64,000 nucleotides of DNA. It comes from Sphingomonas sp. EC-HK361. Lineage in GTDB: Bacteria > Pseudomonadota > Alphaproteobacteria > Sphingomonadales > Sphingomonadaceae. The position numbers and the translations under genes were made by a program. Shown here piece after piece: positions 38,819 through 45,762 of the stretch; the stretch's first letter is position 1, and every line of letters begins with the position of its first letter. The stretch is from the NCBI RefSeq assembly GCF_902498785.1, contig NZ_LR701494.1:1255105-1319104 (forward strand), written 5' to 3'. The notes beneath the pieces are model-generated. The model did not search any database. It worked only from the letters and a program-made list of their open reading frames with translations, and was not told the origin of the DNA.

Positions 38819-39145
38819 ATGCCCAAGATGACGGAACGCGAACGGCTGGCGAAGATCGAGGCCGATCAGCAAAATCTCGCGCGGGAAGCCGAGACGGTGC
38901 GGCGTGGATTGCGCGCCCATTATGGGAAGCTGGCGACGGAATTGCCGGTCGAACGCTTAAGCGAGCGCGAATTTCGCGACGTGCTGAGCCAAGCGATTCG
39001 GGTCGGCGGCGGCGTGGCGATTGCCGCGCTCAAGGGGCTGACGGCACAAGGCGTCCAGGCGGAACCGTCTGCTGGGTCGGCTCGCAAGCGCGCGGTTGTT
39101 CCCCCGGCTGGCGGTGATGACGCCTCAACGGCTGTGCATCTTTAG
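38819..39145 (+). CDS. TraC-like small conjugation-associated protein
   Basis: 108 residues. A charged N-terminal helix ('TERERLAKIEADQQNLAREAETVRR') likely forms a coiled coil, then 'AIRVGGGVAIAALKG'. This is the look of small TraC/DUF6437-type proteins coded next to oriT on alphaproteobacterial plasmids. A good 'aaggag' site is seven bases before the ATG. Divergent from the transfer operon. Family name held with moderate confidence. Confidence 0.6.
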   Translation: MPKMTERERLAKIEADQQNLAREAETVRRGLRAHYGKLATELPVERLSEREFRDVLSQAIRVGGGVAIAALKGLTAQGVQAEPSAGSARKRAVVPPAGGDDASTAVHL

Positions 39146-39245
39146 CGGAAAGGGGAGCGACGTTGGCGGGCGGCACGCCCGGCAAAAGGAGCGGCGCGGG
39201 GAAAACCGTTCGGGTTTCCCCCGCTCGTGCCAAAGGCACGACAAG

Positions 39246-39281
39246 GGGCCGGGAGCGGTTGCCCGCCCCGGCCCTTCTCTT
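39246..39281. terminator. Likely bidirectional terminator
   Basis: GGGCCGGG (39246-39253) pairs with CCCGGCCC (39267-39274) and is followed by 'ttctctt'. It lies between the ends of the convergent TraC-like and DUF2493 genes, where a shared terminator is expected. Confidence 0.6.
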
Positions 39282-39294
39282 GGTGGCTTCGCGA

Positions 39295-40308
39295 TCAGGC
39301 CGCTATGACGCGGCGCTTCTTTTTGATCGGGACATCGGGCGCCTGATCTGCCCGCATGAAAACATGGGTCGGGACGCGGTGGCCCTTCTCCGGGTTGAAC
39401 AGGTCATAGAGGCTGGACTGGATGCCCGACCCTTCGCATAGCAACGCCTCGACGGGCATAAGCTCGGCAATGTTGCGATTGCGCCGGAAGGCTTTGCCGT
39501 TGCCGCGCCCATAGAGGCCGAACGCGATGCAGACCACGCCCCGCTGTGCGGCCCATGCTGCGGCGGCTGCATCCACCCCAAGGCGCTGCCCGGTGGTGAC
39601 AAGCACCATGTGAGGAATGCGCGTTCTGATCTGGTCGAGCCGTCCCCAGATAATCCGCCAATCGTGCCAGTCGGAAGGGCCGGACACGACCACGACGGGG
39701 CCTTGCGGGTCGTATCGGTCACGCTTCCGTTCGGACCTTGCGCGCAGGAAGTCGAGCGCCGAAATCTGGCTGGCGGTGGTGACATGGGACGCGCGCGAAC
39801 CCTTTGCGGGCGACCATGGGCGACCGGCATAGGCACGATACATTGCCGCCGCATAGTCGCGCATGGCTTCCATGGCGGCGCGCTGTTCCGCGACCGACTG
39901 GCATTCAAGCTGGGTGTCTTCCAGTTCCTTGTTGAACACCTCGCCCGGTTCCAGACGGCGGGCCATATCGCGAATGGTATCGGCCAGCCTGTCCTCGCGG
40001 CCTTCCAGCTTGTTTGCGACGAAATGGAAGCTGTTTACGAAGCCCCATGCGAGTTCCGGGGCAAGCGGGTCCAGTCGGGTATCGCCTAGCAGGTCGAAGA
40101 TGGCGGCGATGATGCCGCCGCATTCCGCCTGTGCCGCGAGCGGATCGGGCATGAAATGTTCGGCCGGTTCCTCGTCCGGCTCGATGATGGTGAGGGGCAA
40201 GGGGTCGCCGAAGGATGCCACGAAATCGGGCGTGGCGATGGCTTCGGCATAGAGTTCCGGCAGGTCGGCAAAGCTGCTAACGCTGCGCAAGGCCGTTGGC
40301 TTGCTCAT
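39295..40308 (-). CDS. DUF2493 (SLOG-like) protein
   Basis: 337 residues. The N-terminal ~180 form a helical region of no known family. From about 205, 'GPVVVVSGPSDWHDWRII' and 'TTGQRLGVDAAAAAWAAQRG' followed by 'GNGKAFRRNRNI' is the DUF2493 domain, a Rossmann-like SLOG fold proposed to bind nucleotides or sugars. Common on conjugative plasmids and ICEs of this group, always of unknown function. The next gene upstream, DUF736, points the same way about 80 bases away. Confidence 0.8.
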   Translation of the reverse strand: MSKPTALRSVSSFADLPELYAEAIATPDFVASFGDPLPLTIIEPDEEPAEHFMPDPLAAQAECGGIIAAIFDLLGDTRLDPLAPELAWGFVNSFHFVANKLEGREDRLADTIRDMARRLEPGEVFNKELEDTQLECQSVAEQRAAMEAMRDYAAAMYRAYAGRPWSPAKGSRASHVTTASQISALDFLRARSERKRDRYDPQGPVVVVSGPSDWHDWRIIWGRLDQIRTRIPHMVLVTTGQRLGVDAAAAAWAAQRGVVCIAFGLYGRGNGKAFRRNRNIAELMPVEALLCEGSGIQSSLYDLFNPEKGHRVPTHVFMRADQAPDVPIKKKRRVIAA

Positions 40309-40389
40309 GGGATGGGTTCCTTTGGTCGGGTGACGGTTCAGGGTCCGGGGAAGCGTTCCAGCGCTCCCCCGGCCCGCCTTTGGTGCCGC

Positions 40390-40881
40390 TTAGAAGGGCA
40401 CCTCATCGTCAAGGCTGCGTCCGCCGCCGGTATATCCGCCGTCCGGTCCTGCGGTGCTGCCGCCGGAGAAACCGCCGCCGGTCCGTCCGCCGAAACTGCC
40501 CGACCGCTGACCGCCGCCATTGCGCCCGCCAAAGCTGCCGCCCTGCGCCTCGCGCTCGCGTTCGCGCCGCCACTGGACATCGAAGCCGTTCGTCTCGTCC
40601 CCGAAAAGGGCGATGGGCAGCGGCTCGCGGAAGCTCGGATCGTCCACCATGCCGGACAGGAACACCTCGTCATTGGACTTCATGCGGCGTTCCCAGACCA
40701 CGCCGATCTGGATTTCGTCGCCAGCGCGGTTCGTCTCGTAAATCTCATAGACGGGGGCACTGTCGCTCTGTCGATCCTCGACGCGGCGCATGATGAGGTA
40801 AGGAAAGCGCATTTCGCGGGTGGCGATCTTGCCGATAATGTCGCTGGCGCGCTCGTCGAACTTGAAGCTACCGATCTTCAT
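40390..40881 (-). CDS. DUF736 protein with SSB-like acidic C-terminal tip
   Basis: 163 residues. Residues 1-~110 are a DUF736 domain (starts 'MKIGSFKFD'; 'GDEIQIGVVWERR'; 'LSGMVDDPSFREPLPIALF'), a small beta-barrel-like family found near plasmid transfer genes. The rest is a Gly/Arg/Ser-rich linker with repeated 'GSFGGR' units ending 'SLDDEVPF'. That end closely resembles the SSB tail ('DDDIPF') that recruits repair and replication proteins. I infer a single-stranded-DNA-binding or SSB-mimicking role in transfer or establishment. The start is the ATG at 40881, matching family N-termini. Confidence 0.82.
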   Translation of the reverse strand: MKIGSFKFDERASDIIGKIATREMRFPYLIMRRVEDRQSDSAPVYEIYETNRAGDEIQIGVVWERRMKSNDEVFLSGMVDDPSFREPLPIALFGDETNGFDVQWRREREREAQGGSFGGRNGGGQRSGSFGGRTGGGFSGGSTAGPDGGYTGGGRSLDDEVPF

Positions 40882-41695
40882 GACTTCATCCTTTCTCTGT
40901 GCTGTGGCTCGTTTCTCTTTCCCGGCCACATCTGAACCCTACTCCCTCCCCTCCATTACTTCCATGGCATTGATTTCTTGACAGAAATCCATCGTACCTG
41001 GTGAGCCTGAGCAAGAAACAGCCGCGCAGCGGCCAACAGACACAAAGACGCACCGGCCGCGTCAGCGGACGGTTCTGCTTGAATGGGAAGGGAGCGTGGA
41101 CCGGCTGACAAGTCATCGCACCCGGAGCCGCCTTCGCAGGTCCGAAGGCGCAGGGCGGGGCTCTTGTCCGCAAGAAGCACGGGAGGGGCTCTAGCGAAGC
41201 TTGGCGAAAAGGGGCCGGCGCTTCTGTTGAAAACAGACAAACATCGCCGGCCCCTTTTCGCCTAGCGTAGCTTTGCCCCGACGCAATTCTTGCGGACGAA
41301 ACCCGTCCTGCAACGCACGGATCCTGCGAGGGCGGCGAAGGGGGTGATGGCTTGTCTGCTGGCTCCACGATCCGCATCGCGCGACTAGCGCGATTCCTTA
41401 GGCGAAGCCTGCATTGCGATGGACGTGCCGGGCATTCTGGCGTTTCGGGAAGAATGCCTCCCTGCCCGGCATCCCCGCGGAAGGGATCGTTACGGCGTCA
41501 GCCGCCAAGACCCCAAAGGGGGCTTGGTCGGAGCGGAGCGGAGATAGAGCCCGGTGCCCGCTTCAGCGGGCATCCGCCCGACCTCGGGACGCTTATCCTG
41601 TCGTCTATCGCTCGGAGTGCAATCCCGGAATGCCCCGCTTTCACGACAAACCGGAGGCTTGACCTAGTGCAATCCGCCGGATCGTGGTTGCCGGA
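40882..41695. other. 814-bp non-coding, palindrome-rich region
   Basis: No convincing gene on either strand; open frames here have no family resemblance and poor starts. The middle holds a ~265-base imperfect palindrome (listed separately). The right part has stems such as 'tgcccgcttcagcgggca' near 41560 and 'tgccgggcattct...agaatgcc' near 41430. The DUF736 promoter should lie at the left edge. A replication or regulatory role is possible, unproven. Confidence 0.6.
41101..41365. repeat. Large imperfect palindrome with an 18-bp perfect core
   Basis: The core arms GGCGAAAAGGGGCCGGCG (41203-41220) and its exact complement (41245-41262) flank a 24-base loop that itself holds TCTGTT-GAA-AACAGA. 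Outward, the arms keep matching with gaps: 'tgtccgcaagaa' at 41165 against its mirror near 41288, and 'gacaagtcatc' at 41107 against 'gatggcttgtc' near 41346. It looks like two diverged ~115-base units in head-to-head orientation. Confidence 0.8.
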
Positions 41696-42601
41696 TCATC
41701 GCCCCGTGCTGAGCTTGCGCCATCGGGCACCATGGGTCGTGGACCGCTCGAAGCCATAGCCGGCCAACATAAGGTCGTCATCAAGATAGGGGTCGTTGGC
41801 GAGGAGGTAGCGAACCGTCATGCTGTTGCCATGCTGGACCAGATATTGCTGGTTGATCATGCGGGCGGCGTCAGGCGGCAGGGTGGAATTGCTGAAGCCC
41901 GGTGGGCCACCGGCGATGATGAAGGCGCCACAATATCGATCGAGCGTGAGCCACCAGGTTCGCAGGTCGTTGAAGAAGGCGCCGAAGATGGATTGATGGC
42001 CCGGCGCCGAGATCATCAGCGTGGGGTTCGTCGATGTCCGCAAAGGGATCGGCGAATGGCAGACCATCACGTTGATGGCGTCGGCGTCCTCGGGGATATT
42101 CATGTCCATCGCGCCCTCGCGAAACAGGGCGTGCGCATTGTCCGCGGACGCCGCGATCCATGTGTGCATCTCCTGTTCGTCCTCGCTCAAGTTGCCGTCG
42201 AGCGCGCCATCCGCGAAGCGGGCGGACTCAGCCTCGATGAAGCGCAAGGTCTCAAGGTTGCGACGTTGGAGGTGACGGGCGAACCCATAGATCGGGATCT
42301 TGTCGGTCTCGGCGAGACTGGTGCCGGCACCCTCGACGATCTTCCTCCAGGTCGCACTGTTGGAGAAAGGCGTCTCGATCATATGGTTGATCGGGCCTTC
42401 GATCGACCTTTCGACACCGTCCGCGACATAGTCGTGGAGGGAGTCCTCATAGCCGATGCGATCGATGGATTTGCGGTCGATGGCGAGGATATCGCCATGT
42501 CGTTCGACCACGCGAACCTTGTTCGCGTCGTCCGGGCAGGCAAAGCGACGGAGGTAGAATTGCGGCACATAATGATGCCGCCTGGGCTTCTCGGCGGTCA
42601 T
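41696..42601 (-). CDS. DUF4238 protein
   Basis: 301 residues. The N-terminus 'RRHHYVPQFYLRRFACPD' is the DUF4238 hallmark, with paired His and an aromatic-rich motif. The middle 'RHLQRRNLETLRFIE' and the end 'MINQQYLVQHGNSMTVRYLL' also fit. The family is widespread, often in islands, and has no proven activity. It overlaps the upstream HEPN-like gene by 4 bases, so the two are co-expressed and divergent from the neighbouring nuclease operon. Confidence 0.82.
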   Translation of the reverse strand: MTAEKPRRHHYVPQFYLRRFACPDDANKVRVVERHGDILAIDRKSIDRIGYEDSLHDYVADGVERSIEGPINHMIETPFSNSATWRKIVEGAGTSLAETDKIPIYGFARHLQRRNLETLRFIEAESARFADGALDGNLSEDEQEMHTWIAASADNAHALFREGAMDMNIPEDADAINVMVCHSPIPLRTSTNPTLMISAPGHQSIFGAFFNDLRTWWLTLDRYCGAFIIAGGPPGFSNSTLPPDAARMINQQYLVQHGNSMTVRYLLANDPYLDDDLMLAGYGFERSTTHGARWRKLSTGR

Positions 42602-43161
42602 TCTGGCGTTCCCTCGGCAGGGGGCGCAGCCCTGACCGATGCGGCCTGTGCGTCGATATCAAAGCCGTCGATCGAGAGGCCGACGATCATGTTGATGAAG
42701 GTCTTGGCCACCGCGATCACCGCCTCGGCCTCCTCCTTGTTGCTGAAGGAACCTTGGTGGACGACGGCGTTGCGGACGGTGTTGATCTTGCCCGCCGAGC
42801 TGATCAGGGCGCGTGCCGTTGGGCTTGTCCGGGGGGTCGCGAAGAAAACGGGTACGAACAGGCGCTCGACCTTCAGTGGGAGACTATTTGCCCAACGGAG
42901 GAACTGGTCGACGATGGCTGCATCGAACTGGGTCTTCTTGCCCCACTCGGTGCGTACCGCATAATTGGCGGCGATTTCCGCAGCCGTGGCGCAACGCACG
43001 ATCGCTGCGGATGGTTCATCGCGCCCATGGAGCCCCGACAATTTGGTCCACTGGGACTGGAGTTTCTCAAGGTCGGTGCGCTCATTATAGGGCTTCCGCG
43101 AAGATTTTCGGTGGGCATCGCCTTTGGCACTCTTCACGCATTCCCCTGTGTCTGATTGCAC
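42598..43161 (-). CDS. HEPN-like helical protein
   Basis: 187 residues, mostly helical. Near residue 130 'INTVRNAVVHQG' fits the Rx4-6H motif of HEPN nucleases (R130, H135), preceded by a long two-helix region. I do not recognise a named family. HEPN proteins are often toxins or RNases in defence loci; here it is operonic with a DUF4238 gene. The first ~25 residues may be non-native, since other starts are possible downstream. Confidence 0.6.
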   Translation of the reverse strand: MQSDTGECVKSAKGDAHRKSSRKPYNERTDLEKLQSQWTKLSGLHGRDEPSAAIVRCATAAEIAANYAVRTEWGKKTQFDAAIVDQFLRWANSLPLKVERLFVPVFFATPRTSPTARALISSAGKINTVRNAVVHQGSFSNKEEAEAVIAVAKTFINMIVGLSIDGFDIDAQAASVRAAPPAEGTPE

Positions 43162-43269
43162 GCAACTCTATCGCATCGTCCGTCACCACGGCGAGGTTTT
43201 GATGACTTGCAACTATGGGAGAAAGCTTCACCTTTTGGGACGCGCGAGGAAGCGCGCAAGAGGATTGCG
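43162..43269. promoter_or_regulatory. Divergent promoter region between two cargo operons
   Basis: 108 bases separate the start of the leftward HEPN-like/DUF4238 pair from the start of the rightward three-gene operon. Both promoters must lie here or overlap the leftward gene's 5' end. It includes an AT-richer stretch ('cgcaactctatcgcatcg'). No operator is clear. Confidence 0.45.
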
Positions 43270-43905
43270 ATGATGTCGACGGCGGAGCAGTTACCCAGGA
43301 TCTTTCAGGCAAATCTCGGGCGGTTCTTCGATCGCGTGATCTTGCCCGTCATGGACAAGCTGCCGTCCCATGCGGAGCTTGAGACCGGGGAGACCGATAG
43401 CCTTGATCAGTTTCTCGATCGGGCGGCGGCGCAGGTCGACAATTATACTGCCAATGAGGCGGCCAAGGCGTTTGTCCTTACCCTCGCCGGTTTGTTCGAG
43501 CGACAAATGAGCCGCTGGGCGCGCGCGATACAGGATGCTGGGGGTTCCGATATGGGCAAGCTCAACGGCTTTGAAGCACTGCTCGCCGGCTGTGCCGAGC
43601 GCGCCGGTATCGACCTTATGCTTGAGCCTCTTGGAGAGGCTCTGACGGAGATGTTCGTGGTTGCCAATGTCGTGCGTCATGGAGAGGGGCGATCCTGCGA
43701 AAGGCTGCGCGCGCTTGCCCCGCACCTCTGGGATGAGGAATCTGTCGACTATCACGATCTCCTCCCCGGAACGCCGGTGGCAAGTGAACATGTGCGCATC
43801 CGGCAAGCGGACCTTGAGCGCTATATCCGGGCCACCACGCGGTTCTGGGGCTTGGCCGATCCCCTTCCCCTGGCGGTGAAGAATCCGCCTTATGGGAGCC
43901 TATGA
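43270..43905 (+). CDS. Unknown helical protein with an RHGxG motif (cargo operon gene 1)
   Basis: 211 residues from the ATG at 43270, which follows 'agagga'; a longer frame begins at 43156 but has no better site. The protein is alpha-helical and contains 'VANVVRHGEGRSCERL' near residue 136, a motif like the 'RHGxG' turn of some HEPN/abortive-infection proteins. I cannot assign a family. It is the first gene of a rightward operon whose third gene looks like a nuclease, so it may be a regulator, toxin or scaffold. Confidence 0.6.
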   Translation: MMSTAEQLPRIFQANLGRFFDRVILPVMDKLPSHAELETGETDSLDQFLDRAAAQVDNYTANEAAKAFVLTLAGLFERQMSRWARAIQDAGGSDMGKLNGFEALLAGCAERAGIDLMLEPLGEALTEMFVVANVVRHGEGRSCERLRALAPHLWDEESVDYHDLLPGTPVASEHVRIRQADLERYIRATTRFWGLADPLPLAVKNPPYGSL

Positions 43906-44695
43906 CGGCGTGCCGGAGATGTTCGAACCGGAGGACGAAGAGCCACGCTATCGTCGGGTGTCCGACATCGGGCGGAGCGATCTTTTCGAGGCGCTGAAGT
44001 CGCTGGCCGGCTTTGCCGAGAACCCGTTTCTCGTGATGCAGGCGAGCCAGCTTTGCCATGTCGATAATCTGCTGAACGGCCTTGAAGAGCAGGTCCTGCA
44101 ACAGATGGCGGAGGATGATCCGCCACGATCGACCATGGCCATGGTGCAGGCGCTTTCGCCGATGTGGATCTTCGCTGCCTATGAATTGCTGCGCACGTGG
44201 CGGCAGCGCTGTGAAGAGGTCATCAAACTGGCCGAAAATGGTGGGTTCGACCAGAAGGCGAGCCATCTCGAGCGCGAGCTTGGGTACCGTCATTATGACC
44301 GGGAGCTTCGCGCGCAGCAGTTGCGTGATGCGCAGGAACGCCCGGAACTGGTGGATCAGATGCGAGTCGATCTGCGCCGCACGGAAATGGGGTTCACCAC
44401 GCTGGAGTTCATCCGGGTTGCGCTCGCCAAGCATGAGGTCAGCAAGAAGGGCAACAAGAAGCCCATCGCCTTTGCTCCGGGGCTGGCCCTTCCCAATCGC
44501 CATACCGGGTCGATGGACTATGAGATGAGCAATGGCGGCTCGATTATCGGCTATGTCTCCCGTCGCGACATTGCGGAGACGATCCGGTTTTTCCCTGAGG
44601 CGGACAATCCAAGCGATGAGGATCTGACCGGATTTCGGCACTATATGAACCCGCACGATGTCGAGCCACCAGGTTCGAACGGGAGCACGCCATGA
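43892..44695 (+). CDS. Unknown protein (cargo operon gene 2)
   Basis: 267 residues. Mainly helical, with 'SPMWIFAAYELLRTWRQRCEEV' and a long basic/acidic helix after it. No signal peptide, membrane segment or known motif. The start at 43892 lies inside the end of gene 1 (14-base overlap); a later ATG at 43919 ('MFEPEDEE') is possible. The gene overlaps gene 3 by 4 bases (ATGA). Its position between gene 1 and the nuclease-like gene suggests a shared complex. Confidence 0.7.
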   Translation: MGAYDGVPEMFEPEDEEPRYRRVSDIGRSDLFEALKSLAGFAENPFLVMQASQLCHVDNLLNGLEEQVLQQMAEDDPPRSTMAMVQALSPMWIFAAYELLRTWRQRCEEVIKLAENGGFDQKASHLERELGYRHYDRELRAQQLRDAQERPELVDQMRVDLRRTEMGFTTLEFIRVALAKHEVSKKGNKKPIAFAPGLALPNRHTGSMDYEMSNGGSIIGYVSRRDIAETIRFFPEADNPSDEDLTGFRHYMNPHDVEPPGSNGSTP

Positions 44696-45762
44696 CCAAG
44701 GGCATGCCTGCGCAAACCCAGCCGAAGGCGTTTGATCTGCTGGCGTCGCTGGCAGCCTTTGCGCAGCGTGAAGGCGTCGCCCTCAACGATCCGACGCTAA
44801 TCGACAGGTTCATGACCGATGCTCGACCGAGGCTGGAAATGGCGTTGTCCGACGCGGCCCTGATCCATGGCTCACGGATCGAACGGCTGTTCGAGGCGAC
44901 GGTTCTGACCCTTGGACGCTATCGGATGCTGAAGACCGAGGACATCGGCCGTGTTCATGGCAGCGGGGCATCGCGTGCGCCGGATTTCCGGGTTGTTCTC
45001 GACGACGGCGCGCAATGGCTGGTCGAGGTCAAGAATGTCCGTAGCGATAAGCCGCTCAGGCAGCGCACCTCCATGTCGGCGGCTTATCTCAACTCGCTGC
45101 AGTGCTATGCCGACATGGTCGGCACGCCGCTCAGGCTGGCGATCTTCTGGTCGCTCTGGAACATCTGGACGATCATTCCACCGGAGCGTTTTCGCCGTTC
45201 CGATGGCGGCCTGCGTGTGACTATGCAGGAGGCTGTGATGGCGAATGAGTTCGGCAGGCTCGGCGAGGTGATCATCATGACGCGGCCACCGCTCCGCCTG
45301 GTGCTCGACGCCGACCGGAAAATGCCGAGAAAGTTGAGCCCGGAGGGGTTGGCGGAGTTCATGATCGGCGCCGCGCGCATGTATAGTGGGGACACAGAAC
45401 TCACCGATCCTCGGGATCGCAGGCTGGCGCAGATTCTCTTCCTGTTCGGGGATTGGACCGTGGGCGAGCCGATCGCACGGATGGATGGTGTCGAGATCGG
45501 AGGTGTCGAGTTCGTGGCGCAGCCTGAGGAGCCATCGGACCAGGGCTTTGACGGGATCGGCTGGGCCAGCCGGATTTTCAGCCGCTATTATGCCGCGCAG
45601 ACGGTCGACGGCGATCAGGTGATCCAGCTCCATGGTAAGGCGGTGCCCGAATGGTTTGCACCGCTTGGGGCGTGGGACTTCAAGAACAGCCGGCTCCCTT
45701 TATGGCTGGGGCACATCGAGCCGAACAGCGATCGGATCAAGGCCGAGCCTGGTCCCGATTGA
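44692..45762 (+). CDS. PD-(D/E)xK-like nuclease candidate (cargo operon gene 3)
   Basis: 356 residues. The segment 'APDFRVVLDDGAQWLVEVKN' places Asp98, Glu112 and Lys114 in PD-(D/E)xK spacing, with a preceding helix carrying Glu65/Glu68 ('RIERLFEAT') as in restriction-like nucleases. A following strand-helix ('PLRLAIFWSLWNIWTII') would complete the core. The remaining ~180 residues are unassigned. Last gene of the rightward operon; its last 63 bases are antisense to the end of the PLD gene. A restriction or abortive role is inferred from the motif and setting. Confidence 0.65.
   Translation: MTKGMPAQTQPKAFDLLASLAAFAQREGVALNDPTLIDRFMTDARPRLEMALSDAALIHGSRIERLFEATVLTLGRYRMLKTEDIGRVHGSGASRAPDFRVVLDDGAQWLVEVKNVRSDKPLRQRTSMSAAYLNSLQCYADMVGTPLRLAIFWSLWNIWTIIPPERFRRSDGGLRVTMQEAVMANEFGRLGEVIIMTRPPLRLVLDADRKMPRKLSPEGLAEFMIGAARMYSGDTELTDPRDRRLAQILFLFGDWTVGEPIARMDGVEIGGVEFVAQPEEPSDQGFDGIGWASRIFSRYYAAQTVDGDQVIQLHGKAVPEWFAPLGAWDFKNSRLPLWLGHIEPNSDRIKAEPGPD

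Noticed and set aside
39163-39441. Small + strand frame over the DUF2493 3' end
   Set aside because: Low-complexity basic peptide overlapping a clear gene and a terminator.
40956-41377. Possible small genes in the palindrome region
   Set aside because: Frames on both strands lack good starts and follow the mirrored sequence; they are by-products of the palindrome.
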